Assembly (NCBI GenBank): GCA_014529385.2
Contig: CM043971.1
Coordinates: 60,220,709-60,284,708 of the forward strand
Reading direction: 5' to 3'
DNA: 64,000 bases
Source of the DNA: Adiantum capillus-veneris
Lineage: Eukaryota; Streptophyta; Polypodiopsida; Polypodiales; Pteridaceae
The notes beneath the pieces were generated by a model that was not told the DNA's origin, did no database searches, and saw nothing but the letters and a program-made list of their open reading frames with translations. This document shows positions 21,931 to 33,167 of the stretch, piece after piece. A program made the translations under genes and the position numbers. The number at the start of each line of letters is the position of its first letter. Positions within the stretch are counted from its first letter, which is position 1.

Positions 21931-23259
21931 AGGATTGGGAGAGTAGAACCAAGCCATGGTTGGTTGACAAGTGTCATAATTTCTAGGTTTGGGATTTACC
22001 AAACCTAAGGAGGCACACCTCAAGTTAAAGGTGCAAGTGAAAAAAATCAAAACAATGAAAACGTGTCTTTCCCTTACTCAAATTGACTCAAGTGTTTTTC
22101 TATGAGGACCTTACACTAAATGACATATATGAAAGTCAAGATAAGTGGCAATGTACATTATTTATTAGGATTTTTTCAAAAACTATATCAAGGTTCTCAA
22201 AGCTGTCTTTGTTCTTTTTCAAAGGTAGATCTTTAAAAAAATGAATTGTTGAAGTTTTTTTTTTTGCATGGTCACATTCCTTGGGACATAATCTATCAAA
22301 TGACCGTTGGATCTTGCAAAATAAGTTCTACATCATTAAATATCTGGTGTAAAAAATTTATGTTTTTATAAATAAAATTTCTAACAAAGAAGAATGAATA
22401 TTAATTATGAAAAGATCCAAACAATTATCAATAAATCAAGTTACATTTCTTGCCAAGTGAACATTTCATGTGCAAGAGGGTAAGTAAAGAAAAAAAGCCC
22501 ATAAAAAGTTATAAGTATTTCTTCATCAAGGTCACAATGCTATGACAAGGTGTGACAGGCTGAACCAGATTAGTCCTTGCACAATAAAATTACCATTTAA
22601 ATGTGAAAAAATGAAGATCAGAGCTTTCCATTGTGTTTGCAACTATGTATTGTATGGCTACCAAATCTTGCCTCTTCAAAGTAAGTGCAAGCAAGTCAAA
22701 TGTACGTAGGAATGGCAAAAAAGAGGATGTTTCTTGGTTGTCTTGGTGGGGGAAACTTCTGAAAGTGGGTAATCCTTATCATGCATACACCCATATACTG
22801 TGTGTTCTCTATCTTCTCCCTTGCATATGGGGTATCTTTGTGACACGTGGCGGGCCCATGGGATAGCCATCTTCCAAGCTCCAAAAAAACTCACCACAAA
22901 ATCTCCAAAAAATCCATTTTTTGCCCCCTTTGCTCTGCCTGCCAAACATTGCACAGAGCTCCTCTTGCCATCCTGTAAAACCATGCTTGTAGACCCGGTC
23001 CATGAATTTGGTCCATGGAAGCACCAGCCCATTCCCTTCTCGCCTAGCCTTCCAACCAATGCACCTAAAACTGGGAAAATTTCGCTTGGCATCACACCTC
23101 CCCTTACGGACCCAATTCCTCCAGGCCACATTTTACTGGTTCGGACTCCGTTTGACACGCCATCACTTTTTGCTAGCTCCGTACACCGCATAAAATGCAT
23201 AGAACCCCTGGCAAAGCTCCAAAATCATCAGATGGCACATCTATCGAAGCAATCAATCC
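21931..23259. other. Unassigned intergenic DNA
   Basis: AT-rich to about 22800, then more GC-balanced. Open frames on both strands around 22650-23290 overlap and none shows a recognisable domain or a consistent frame. No gene is supported. Confidence 0.4.
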
Positions 23260-23500
23260 AGCATCCAGGACTCCAATTGACAATCTGAAAAGACCAACAT
23301 GCTCCATAAATTAAGCACTACACATCCATAGCTCCAAATTGGCTCGGACTACCTGGTGTCACTTGGCCTATCCGTCTCGGATTTGCAATCACTTCTAATT
23401 TCAAAGCCTCGTATATTGCACTCCGTGGCTCCGTTTGACGAGCTGTCTAGACTTGCTCCTTTAGCACTTCAAGCTCTACATATCAGGACCAAAAACCAGC
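23260..23500. repeat. Divergent G1-like LTR scrap
   Basis: It shares with the G1 LTRs an ordered set of short blocks: CTGAAAAGACYRAYRYGCTCCA, then AAGCACT, then ACGAGC, and TAGCACTTCAAGCWCTACA. The blocks occur at similar spacing (compare 12220-12440). This suggests an old LTR remnant of a related family. Flanks are unclear. Confidence 0.5.
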
Positions 23501-23959
23501 ACCTCTAACATTCTTCACCTATCGCTCTGTCAGGTCCTATCTGAAGCCCATCTTGGTCTAGAAACCCACATAAAGCATACATCTCTGACCTCTTGCTGAC
23601 ATAACAGCTGTTAACATTATGCATAAGTTGGCAAGACCTTAAATAAGTATGTAGATTTTCATCTTTCACCCCGTGCCCGCAAAGCGGCATGACTACATAT
23701 AATGTGCTTTCTCTTGGATTGTTACGAAAGCCTTCGTTTGACCAAATGAGTGTCATCCTTCTCATACCAAGCACAAGGAGATTGCTTCAACCCATACAAA
23801 GCTTTGTTACATTTACACACCTTATCCTCTTGTCCTTTCTTGGAAAAACTGCAAGGTTGTGTTGCATAAACTTCCTCAAATATGTCACCATTCAAGAAAG
23901 CAGTAACAATGTTTGATTGATGTATATTCCAACTAGCTTTGTAGCACCACTGTCAAAAT

Positions 23960-25018
23960 ACCACACGTGAATGTGCAGCAACTGACATGCATGCATCATG
24001 GACAACAGGATTATAAGTGCACTCTGCACTACAAGACCATTCGACGTCAACATCAACATCACAGTCTCCTTTCACAAAAGACTTAACAATAGCTGCATTT
24101 GTAGTGTAACCATCATTAGTAGTGAAACCAGCCTCTTTCTTCTTAGCCTCTTTGGCCTTCAACTCAGGACACTGCTTGATAAACTGATCATTAGCTTTAC
24201 AATAGTGGCAACGCATCCTCTTTTTTCCCTTATCACTAGAATTTCTAGACGAATTGCTGCCATTAGGAACAGGTTAATTTCCACTCGCAAAAGAACCATG
24301 AGAAGTGGTTGCATTATTGTACCACCTTTTTTTTTAACAACAATAAAGGTGCACATTGTCTAGTCCTTTTTTTTTTGACTCTTGCAACAGCAATGTGCAT
24401 AATGCATCAAACTTGACAACTTCAAGATTTCCTTGGGTCATAAGTCTCCAAGCAGTAGCAAAAGTCTGGTATGAATCTGGCAAGGCATCAAGTACAGTCT
24501 GCACAAGAAAACTGTCTGAAATTGACTTCACGTGCAAAAATAAGTTGCTCATTGATATCCTTGACACCAGCAAGGAAAGTGTCCATATCATCTTCCTCAT
24601 GCATAATCTTTGACTCCAACTCTTTACGTAGCAATGCAATTTTTGCCTCACTGCGACTTGCATAAAGACCAGCCAGAATATCCCAAGCTTGTTTTGTAGA
24701 TTTTGTTGAACGAATGTGAGGAGTAATAGTGCGCTTAATAGACAACACAATCAATGCATGAGTCTGCACATGTTTTGCATCCCAACGAGCTTGTTCTGTC
24801 GTAGGCAAAACAACTCTAACAGCAGCAATCCTTGCAGCAAGACCTGCAACATCCTCAGCATCGCCTACATCCTCAGAACTAGGACATCAATCAATGCCCT
24901 ACATAATATTACAGACACCCTTTGACACAAGAACATGTTTCATTATGTAAGCCCAAATAGGGTAATTGTCCCCATCCAATGAACACATATGTGTTTTTGT
25001 CGGCCCTCGCAAATGCAT
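23960..25018 (-). pseudogene. C2-a Copia gag with protease start
   Basis: Begins MHLRGPTKTHMCSLDGDNYP (25018), with a TAG near 24900. The gag core reads TKSTKQAWDILAGLYASRSE and EEDDMDTFLAGVKDINEQL (about 24700-24540). A knuckle-like CHYCKANDQFIKQC lies near 24215-24170, in which the zinc-binding His is replaced by Gln. The frame changes several times. It stops at the protease motif that is fused to RT. Confidence 0.8.
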
Positions 25019-25366
25019 GCACTTGATGTGAAAACTACCAGAAAAGAGGAGAAACAAAGCAAGAATAACATGTGCTATATAGCACAAACCGTAGAAGACT
25101 ATGAGTAACCTATTATGAAGAAAACGACACCGAAAAAAAAATTGCACAAAATGACAAAATAGCCTATGCAGTACAGCTTGTAGTGGAAACGGAGGCCGAA
25201 ATGAGTAGCATAAATCTGAGTAGACCAAGCTCTTCAAGCTTCCCCAAAATATTTGTTGACCTACAAATGCTTGCCAAAGCTCACAGAAATCGGGGAAAGT
25301 GAGCAGGCGTGTGTTGGAGCTGCTGGTGACTAAGCTCGAGAGGATGCAACCTGCTCTGATATCAAT

Positions 25367-25595
25367 TGTTGGAATTAGGGTTGCATGAAAACACACACAG
25401 CTTGGAGAAGACAAAGGAAGCTCAAGGCACACAACAGAGAGAGTATTACTTAGTGTGCAATGAAAAGATAAGTTAGCCCTAGAGTGATGGGCGTATATAT
25501 AATGCATGGGGGGGAAAACCTCCTAGTGAGGGAAAAAATGCCCTGGCAGTCCTAAGTGTGTTCATACACATCACTACCACATGTATATGGTAACA
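25367..25595 (-). repeat. C2-a 5' LTR
   Basis: A 229-bp LTR (TGTTGGAATT...GGTAACA in plus orientation), the reverse complement of the LTR at 18-244 and similar to 49091-49310. Confidence 0.88.
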
Positions 25596-25597
25596 GA

Positions 25598-25748
25598 TAC
25601 ATTAAAATAAGGGGGTTTTATATTCAACTTGGAAAAAAATCCTAAATAAGGGGTCATTTTATTCATTCAGACATGTTAAAAGAGGGGTTTTTTAATACCC
25701 CACAAAAGCACGTTATATACGGGGTTATTGAATGGTGAACCCCCCGAG
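25598..25748 (+). repeat. Dispersed repeat IR-A, arm 1
   Basis: About 150 bp starting TACATTAAAATAAGGGGG and ending ACCCCCCGAG. Its reverse complement lies at 49920-50075 with few differences. Not coding. It sits directly outside the C2-a LTR here but not at the other site, so it is a separate repeat. Confidence 0.75.
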
Positions 25749-27344
25749 TGCAAGGCCTTGCAATGAGGCACTATCTATGCATACTCAAGCAATGCATGGA
25801 AAAATCGGTGATGTGGAAGAGGTGGGTCGTAAGCCAACTACTTAAGGGCATTCAACGACGAGGTTGAACTGTTTCTCTGTCAATGATCGTGTACCATATA
25901 ACAATCATTGTAATTCAGCATTGTGCTTTTAAATTGGTGAGTTTTTATTTAGCACCTAGGTTTGGATTTGTGTTTGAAGTTCAGGATATCGCACCATTAT
26001 AGTTGGTCCTAACTGTGGCAAGTGTTGTGGTGTCTTTGAAGCACTACTCTGGATTGTTGTCTCCATGGGATAAATTGCACTTTTTTGTTTTTAAATCCAA
26101 AGTTTGTGTGTTGATTTTGAGGAGAACAAGCTTCTTAGGTACCTGTACCTATTTGTATTTGACTACCTATGTTTTCTTTGCCTTTGGAGTATGAAGAATA
26201 CTCAAATTTTCTTGGGACGATTGACTTAAGTGATCTATTTTGATGCTCTTGAGTCTTCAATTGTTGACATAAAATTTGTAATTAATAGGTAGCTTTGTCT
26301 CAAAGACTTGTATTGAAGGGAGTGAATCATTTGCACATGCACAATTATCATTGTTAGTAGATTTTGTAGGTGTCATTTCTGGCATGACAATTGCAATGTT
26401 TTGTTGTGTGTCTATTGCATTCAAGTTGTGGGATGATTCTTGCATGCTTTTGTCACTATCTTCAAAGAGAAACCTGGTATTTTCTATGGAAGAAAATGTG
26501 ACTTGTCGTACTCAATGTTCTGCTGTAAAATACACTTGGTTTTATATCCAATTGTTAGCAAGTCGCCACAACGGACGTCTATAACATAGCTATTTGGAAA
26601 TAACATAATAATGTCAATACTCAGGGAAGTGACTCAAATGGAACACGATGGGGTTTCCAACCCTCAAGAAGTGAGCCTAGCAAGCAGGCGCATCAACTCA
26701 ACAAGCTAATCACCACTTTTAATTTGTATATGTCCTATCTCACCACTCTAGGTTATCACGCCATGTTTATGACTAAATAGACTTTGATCATCACAAAACT
26801 TCATGGGAAGCTATATTTGGTCTAAGGGCACAAGTCTATACAGTCTGGTAGCTATCTGACAAGGTACCAAAATCATGATCCATCATGTACCAGGTCATAA
26901 TAACTGCAATAGAACAGCATAAACAGGTCGCCCTAAGATCTAATAACACTCTACTATGGTCAAAATGTGAAAAAACAGTGACTCGTTAAAAACTCAAATC
27001 TGCATATAGTACTCACAAATTCATAGTTGCGGACCACAAATAGAATTTTAAAGAGCTTACACTTAAATGAAAGAGACAGGAACACAATGCAATCTTGGAA
27101 GTGAATTTGGATTAGCAAATCAGGAGGAAATTGGGTTACAAGTTGTAGCTGAGTAGCCGCTTGACAGTTGTACACAAAGCTCTCTATTCTCAAAGATAAG
27201 ATATGTGTTCAAACGAAGGCTCTTTTGGCATATATAGCTAGGGCTTTTCAAAATGGCCAACAGTCGGTTACTTAGCTTTGAGTACATGATCAAATAGTAT
27301 AGCTCATAGCTTTACAGCTTCAGATCAAAATTACATAGACTCAT
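25749..27344. other. Unassigned intergenic DNA
   Basis: AT-rich, with scattered short open frames on both strands (for example 26003-26194 and 26351-26584). None has family motifs or is reinforced by similarity elsewhere in the window. No gene supported. Confidence 0.4.
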
Positions 27345-27720
27345 TTACAAGGCTTTCTTTCTCTTTTCCAAAGTCTTGATGACTTTGTTGAACTTGGCAG
27401 CTCTAGCTATAATTTTGGCTTTGACTAATTGGTCTATTAGAGGGTTCTTCAGCAGCATGCTCTGGTAAGAAACATGCCTTGCTTGCATATATTTTTTCAG
27501 TGAGTTGAAAATGGTGGAGTCCATCTCGAAGAAGCCATTCATGAATGCTTCTTTGAATTTATGCATATATTGAAATGACAAAAACATTATCCTTGCATAC
27601 ATCCCCATAATGACGTTCTTTGAGGGAGTTTTGATCTCCAAATTCTAGCTAATGCCATCTGTCCCTTTGAGAAGCACCTCCCAAGGGGTGTTCAACTTTG
27701 TCAATGTCATCAAATGCCCT
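27345..27720 (-). CDS. Small unknown ORF, probably a decayed gene fragment
   Basis: The open stretch 27641-27345 encodes about 98 residues (core SLKKYMQARHVSYQSMLLKN, basic C-terminus ending KTLEKRKKAL). Reading upstream in the same frame gives similar-quality sequence (LTKLNTPWEVLLKGTDGIS) across one TAG to about 27715, so a longer reading frame may once have existed. No signal peptide, membrane segment or known domain is apparent, and I do not recognise the family. Confidence 0.3.
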
Positions 27721-28030
27721 CAATGCAAGTGAGGATCATCTTGGAAATCTTGTATGTCATTGGCAAGTCAAATCTGGGACATACAAGGGTATCTTGGGAA
27801 TTTTTGAAATTTGAGGGGGTATTTTGAGATTTTTTCTCAAATTAGAGGGGTATTTTGGTAATTTTCGTCAAGGTTGATGGAATTGCCGCTGGCCGGAACT
27901 GGGCCGGTCGTGCCGCATGCTGACGGCTGGTGGTGTTCGATGATGCAGCAGCAGCCAGTGCAAAGAGGTCAATACAGTCGGTGGAGATTCCATCCTTCTT
28001 TGAACGGTCGGCGTGCAGGAATGTCCGCAA

Positions 28031-28148
<118 letters not shown>

Positions 28149-28333
28149 CTCTACCACTCAAGAAGCACGCGCAGAGAAGTGAGAACTTGACCATCTCAGA
28201 TCAAGGGTGCATACAGTGTGGAGAAGTCATTTCCAGTTACGATGATGGGCACGCGTGGGAGCTCCTCCTGAATGCACACACCAGGCAACTCTCTCTCTCT
28301 CTCTCTATCTTAAGAAGCACGCGCAAAGAAGTG

Positions 28334-28497
<164 letters not shown>

Positions 28498-28551
28498 GAG
28501 AGAGAGCCTGAATCCTTCCAGGCCAGACATGTAGCATCATTGACCTCACCC

Positions 28552-29262
28552 ATGTCAGCTGAAAATCTCCCCTTCGTCTTCCCCGCCGTCTTCACCATCG
28601 GCCCAAAGCCTACAATCTAGACGACCTCATCAAGTACGCCTGCCTCATCGCCCCCCATAAACAAAACGCAGCCATGTCAATGACCTTGTCAAGAGCATCA
28701 TCGAAGGCAAAATGTCCTCGCCGCCGCCATGACCATGGAGGACATCTTCAAAGGCACCAAACAATTCAAGGTCGCCGTCTTCCAGAAAGTGCAGCTCGAG
28801 CTCGATGAGCTCAACCTCGTGATATGCAATGCCAATTTCAAGCAGCTCGTCAATGTCCCTGGCCACGAGTACTTGTCCTTCCTCGGCCAAACGACGTAGC
28901 CACTAGCGCCAAGATCGCCCTCGCTGACGCCAAGTATAAGGGCGATGTCGGCACCAAGGAGTGGCAGGGTCTCACGCAACGTCAAAACGCCACGGAAAGC
29001 AAGGTATGTCGCTCCAGTACGAAGCAAGGTATGTCGCTCCAACACGCTCAGATTGCAAAACAGAAGGAGCTTCTTGCTCAAGCAAAGACCAAGATCTTTG
29101 ACAACACTAGGAAGGCTGAGATGACTCAAGCAGCTGCAGAGCTAGCCAAGAAATCTGCATTGTGGTCACAAGAAGTAGAGCTTGCCAAAATACAAAGCAA
29201 AAATGTGGCCGTCATACGAGAAGCCGAGCTGAATATACAGGCATCTTCCGTGGTTGTGCTAA
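28552..29262 (+). pseudogene. Flotillin-like protein pseudogene (N-terminal two thirds)
   Basis: The ATG at 28552 opens MSAENLPFVFPAVFTIGPK, then a frameshift to NLDDLIKYACLIAPH (about 28614-28660). A further shift gives [12 protein letters not shown], then [16 protein letters not shown] and [12 protein letters not shown] (28722-28822), [20 protein letters not shown], and after another shift KIALADAKYKGDVG and KAEMTQAAAELAKKSALWSQ (to about 29250). This is the SPFH/band-7 domain followed by the Ala/Glu-rich coiled coil of plant flotillin-like proteins, which scaffold plasma-membrane microdomains. At least four frameshifts and an early TAG (28618) exclude function. The C-terminal third is absent. 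Confidence 0.85.
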
Positions 29263-29286
29263 CCACTTTGATTCTTGTTAGTAATT

Positions 29287-29708
29287 AGGCTTGATTTTCC
29301 CATGTGTCTTGTTTGGAAGGAATATCAAAATACTGACATACCTTGGACAACACCCTGCAGATGCCATGCCATATTTGTGGAGGGTGGATTGGCACTTGCC
29401 GCTACCACTGTAGCCTTTTGTGCAGTTAATCCTCCTGTGGCCTTTTCTATTGGGGAAGGACAAGTCTTTACGTGGTGGATGTGTGGCATATACAGAGGAC
29501 TGTTCCGGCAAGCCTTGCAAAAGAAATACCATCTACAGAATTCTCCTTGTGATCTTTGCTTAGTCCACTGTTGTATGCATTATGCCAAGAGCATCGAGAG
29601 ATGCAGGGTAGGCTATCTGATGATATTGTTATGCCTATGACAATCATAAATCCACCTCCTTCGTAGGAAATGCATATTCCTGAAGGCCCGAAGACTCTTT
29701 CAGCCTAA
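29287..29708 (+). pseudogene. PLAC8-family protein C-terminal fragment
   Basis: The frame from about 29287 reads IPWTTPCRCHAIFVEGGLAL, then EGQVFTWWMCGIYRGLFRQ and QKKYHLQNSPCDLCLVHCC. After a small deletion near 29580 it continues in another frame, CQEHREMQGRLSDDIVMPMT and INPPPS, with TAG at 29664 and a plausible native stop at 29706-29708. The Cys-rich motifs and the CxxH(C)CxxC-LCQEHREM block are those of plant PLAC8 (DUF614) membrane proteins. The N-terminal part is missing, so this is a last-exon fragment or truncated copy. It lies about 25 bp after the flotillin relic. Confidence 0.8.
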
Positions 29709-29930
29709 TGGTAATGATGAGAGTGTAAGTGTTGAAGTACAAGCTCCATGATCTATTCTTTGTCTTCACCAACTATTTTGTAAGAAAAGTTGCCAAGCAA
29801 TAGTAGGTGTAATTGCAAATGTTAAACCTCTCTTGCCTTGGGAGTCTTGGCTATGTGGTTCCATTGTGTTCTTGAGAGGCTCCAAACACACGAACCTATA
29901 CTAATGTGCAGAAGTGTTGGATTCTTTGGG

Positions 29931-29933
<3 letters not shown>

Positions 29934-30013
<80 letters not shown>
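29934..30013. repeat. (GA)n microsatellite
   Basis: About 80 bp of pure GA ending directly at the ATG of the nsLTP-like reading frame (30014). Confidence 0.98.
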
Positions 30014-30018
<5 letters not shown>

Positions 30019-30313
30019 AGGCTCAGGCTATGGAGGCTTTACCCGTCTTGTGATGATGGTGGTGGTAATGCTGGTCACCGATGGGTCTTGGATGGCACTG
30101 GCTACTGAGGCTGCTTGCCGTGGCACTCAGGCACTCTACAACCAATGTAGCAAGTACGTGCTAGGCGATAACCAATGTAGCGAGTATGTGCTAGGATCCA
30201 ACCCCCCACCCCTACGGCTAACAATGGATGTTGCAACCTCCTCAAATCATCCAACGCTTTGGGCCTTTTGCAGTTCTATCCTTGACAGCTTCAAAAACGT
30301 CATCAACCAGTAG
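30014..30313 (+). pseudogene. Small secreted Cys-rich protein relic, nsLTP-like
   Basis: The ATG at 30014 gives a 99-residue frame. It has a hydrophobic signal-peptide-like N-terminus (LVMMVVVMLVTDGSWMALA) followed by ACRGTQALYNQCSKYVLG, a first-cysteine region like nonspecific lipid-transfer/8-Cys proteins. A 33-bp unit is duplicated, giving NQCSKYVLGD then NQCSEYVLGS. After NPPP the expected paired cysteines appear only in another frame (TANNGCCNLLKSSNALG), so a frameshift near 30205 is likely. No complete 8-Cys pattern can be traced. Lipid-transfer assignment is an inference from layout. Confidence 0.5.
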
Positions 30314-30590
30314 GGTATTCCATCCGCATTCCATCATCAAATCTGTCTACAAGATTTCAGATTCCTTATGCGTTCAAGTTAAGGTGTAGTAGTTATTAAG
30401 GCCCACATGTTCGCCCTTAATACCAATAAGCCCATCTCGGCCAATATAATATGTCGTTTATCTGTTTAACTCAAAAATAGAATGATATGCTATGAAGCTT
30501 CCAACTTGTATGGCATGCATCATCACAAAAACCTTTTCATTATGATGAGAATGCCATTTTGTGAATAGTATACATAACCTCTTTACCACA

Positions 30591-30593
<3 letters not shown>

Positions 30594-30640
<47 letters not shown>

Positions 30641-30770
30641 ATTAAGAAAAAGATGATGGAGGATTGTATCACTGTCTCTAATGTAAAGTTTAGGGAGTGA
30701 TGTTTGCAGTTTATGGCACAATTATGACATAATTGATACCAAGATGACATGATGTAATTCAATGTATAAT

Positions 30771-30859
<89 letters not shown>
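30594..30859. repeat. Microsatellite cluster (GA)n, (TA)n, (GA)n
   Basis: GA at 30594-30638, TA at 30775-30807 and GA at 30809-30859, with unique sequence between the first two. No gene. Confidence 0.97.
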
Positions 30860-30862
<3 letters not shown>

Positions 30863-31839
30863 GAGCATTTTGAGCAATGCAAAACACACCTTCAATCATT
30901 ACAAAAGAAGCTGCCATAAGGTTTCCTCTTCGACAAGGGCATACAATATGTCTGGTGACACTTTTTAACAAAAGGTGGTATGAAATGTGTTGTTTGGTTT
31001 TTAGTGCCTAATTGGTTTCTCTCAAATTTGAACCAAGTGAACAACGTGCAAAGATATGTGCAAGAACTAACACTTCCACATGGTCTAAGATCTCATGTGA
31101 ATATGGTTATGATTGTATTGGAAAGAGCACATTGGCATCTAGCTTAAGAGGCTAATGTATTTCTCCTTCTAAATCATAAGAGATACTCTAAGATGAGAAT
31201 TTCAACCTTGTAACTTCTTTCTTACCTCATCTTCCTTCACCCTCATTATTCCTAAGTTTGATCATGACTTCCTACGTATTATTTTTCTATTTTGCTCGGT
31301 TTTTGGGATCGCTCGTGATAACTCACTCAGGTTTTGGGATTCCTCATTCTGTTATTTGAAAAAATTAAGATATGACCGGTTCATTTTGCTATTCTATGTT
31401 CAATATCTGAACTATTGCAATGTTGATATGCTCTTTTTTATTGTATATATTCGCTCGCTTTCCTGTTCACTAGGAAGTATTTGCTCGGGGTTAGGGATTC
31501 CTCCCTAATGGCATAGTCAAACTCCAATTTTGAGCATGGTGCCATATAGAGTGGTTGGTGCCATATCTGGAATTTTGCACATGTGAGTGTTGCCTTAACC
31601 AGTAGGTTCTTTTGATGCTATGTGCACTTCCAAATGATGGTTTCTTGCAAGATATGGTCAATTTTGTCCTACCAGACCTAGTCAAAGACGCACACACTTA
31701 CCTAACCCGCAAATTTCAAATCATATGACAACAAAAACACTGCAAGCATCTCAAGCATAGTCTTGTAAAAGTGTACGACCATTTTTAGAATTGACCCAAG
31801 ATGCTTCAGCATCTCAAATTAGCTTCAAAAGCACTCCTA
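30860..31839. other. Unassigned intergenic DNA
   Basis: About 1 kb of AT-rich sequence without a supported reading frame or recognisable repeat. Confidence 0.4.
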
Positions 31840-31918
31840 ATGCCTAGGATTTGACCTCAGCACGTAGACACTAAAAAGAGAAGCTTAACCACTAGGCTAT
31901 TCGCCTTGGCTGCCCTTA
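31840..31918 (-). repeat. tRNA-like head, candidate SINE or tRNA relic
   Basis: On the minus strand an A-box-like TAGCCTAGTGG (31899-31889) is followed about 32 bp later by a B-box-like AGGTCAAATCC (31857-31847), the spacing of an internal Pol III promoter. The 5' part reads GGGCAGCCAAGGCGAATAGC. The ends do not form an obvious acceptor stem, so a tRNA-derived SINE head or decayed tRNA is more likely than a working tRNA gene. Confidence 0.5.
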
Positions 31919-32180
31919 GGGGATCCCTTAAGCACTAAAAAGAAAGAAATCCCCCCCCCCCCAAAACTAATTAATCGTTTCTGAAAAAGTCGTTTTGGCT
32001 ACCTACTCAACTTCTATCATCTAGCATCTATGTTTGTTATTTGCACCCCTGAGTAATGGAAAACGTTATATTTATATAAGCTTTACAAGTGAAAGAACTT
32101 TTGTGAGGAATGGTATGTTGAGAGAGAGCTGCCAAATGAGCTTTATTTCCATTTTTTCGTACCTTGACATGTTTCACATG
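31919..32180. other. Unassigned DNA with C10 run
   Basis: Contains a C homopolymer run (about 31952-31961). No gene signal. Confidence 0.4.
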
Positions 32181-32612
32181 AAAGCTCGCTCCAAAAGCTC
32201 ACCCCATACCCTCACATCCCCACTCCCCCTTTTTTGAGGGTATCTATATTTTAACATGTGATGCATTCAACCATTATAGCCTATGATAGTGGTAGTGCAA
32301 CAGCCTCTAAGTACACCAGGTGCATTAGACCGTGTGCTTACTAATTTTAGTGTCGGCCACGATTCAGTCACAACCAATTGATTGTTAAAATGCATAAAAG
32401 CTCTCTCCAAAAGCTCACCCCATACCCTCACATCCCCACTCCCCCTTTTTTTAGGGTATCTATATTTTAACATGTGATGCATTCAACCATTATAGCCTAT
32501 GATAGTGGTAGTGCAACAGCCTCTAAGTGCACCGGGCGCATTAGACCCTGTGCTTACTAATTTTAGTGTTGGCCACGATTCAATCACACCCAATTGATTG
32601 TTAAAATGCATG
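32181..32612. repeat. 216-bp tandem duplication, two copies
   Basis: The unit starting AAAGCTC(G/T)CTCCAAAAGC is present at 32181-32396 and 32397-32612 with scattered substitutions. It includes a shared C-rich block (CTCACATCCCCACTCCCCC) and TTTTAACATGTGATGCATTC. Not coding. Confidence 0.93.
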
Positions 32613-33098
32613 ATTGAGTAACCATTATAGGTTGAGTACTCACTTCAGAAATCATCAACACACACTTAAAGATCGGGCGGCCCAGATCACACATGTTTAC
32701 ATGTTATGCACACCCGAGTAAACATTTTTTCTCGAATTTACACAAAGCAAATCAGACGGCCCAGATCGCACGAGATCCTTGAAATAAACGTGGCCCATTG
32801 ATCCCCTCCTTTCCATGCCAATGTGAGATAGTGAGGAGGATAGCCTTGCAGCCTGAACCATTGCCTTGTGCTTCTCTACAATGCTCAAACCCCGGTCCCC
32901 TATCTGCGGGTGCCATGCTCTCCAAAATGCCACGTCACAAGGAGAGGAATCTTTTTACTTATTGGTGTTGTTTTGAAGTGTTGAAATTTTATGAAAGCTT
33001 GCCAAATGTTCCCGCTTTACTACCTCCCGCCAAAGAGAGGGGTTTTAAAGGGGGCGTGCCAAAACACCTGACGTTGCTCTGAGTCTGATGAATTGATC
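32613..33098. other. Sequence upstream of the 33168 coding region
   Basis: No clear gene. It holds short open frames without domains. A conventional TATA box was not identified, and GGTTTTAAAGGGG at about 33041 is the nearest A/T-rich candidate. Confidence 0.35.
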
Positions 33099-33129
33099 TC
33101 CTTCTTCTTCTTCTTCTTCTTCTTCTTCT

Positions 33130-33161
<32 letters not shown>
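33099..33161. repeat. (CTT)n and (CT)n tract in leader
   Basis: CTT repeats (about 33099-33129) run into CT repeats (33131-33161), ending 7 bp before an ATG. Pyrimidine-rich tracts of this kind are common in plant 5' untranslated regions. Confidence 0.9.
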
Positions 33162-33164
<3 letters not shown>

Positions 33165-33167
33165 CAG

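Larger units (their letters stand above)
23640..25595 (-). mobile_element. C2-a Copia, internally deleted, 5' LTR retained
   Basis: Minus strand: LTR 25595-25367, primer site 25365-25350 (TTGATATCAGAGCAGG, tRNA-iMet type), leader, gag from 25018, and a protease active site WYFDSGA near 23970. The protease sequence is fused directly to an RT fragment (TAFLNGDIFEEVYATQP, then NKALYGLKQSPCAWYEK). Integrase and the first part of RT are missing. The 3' end and 3' LTR are absent. The C2-b copy at 34979-49310 supplies the full order. Confidence 0.85.

Noticed and set aside
22676-23288. Overlapping frames on both strands
   Set aside because: Several mutually exclusive frames, none with family motifs; composition alone is insufficient.
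29838-30108. Frames beginning upstream of 30014 through the GA tract
   Set aside because: The upstream part is microsatellite translation; only the part from the ATG at 30014 has protein-like features.
31840-31918. A functional tRNA gene
   Set aside because: Box-like sequences are present but no acceptor stem or convincing cloverleaf can be drawn by eye.
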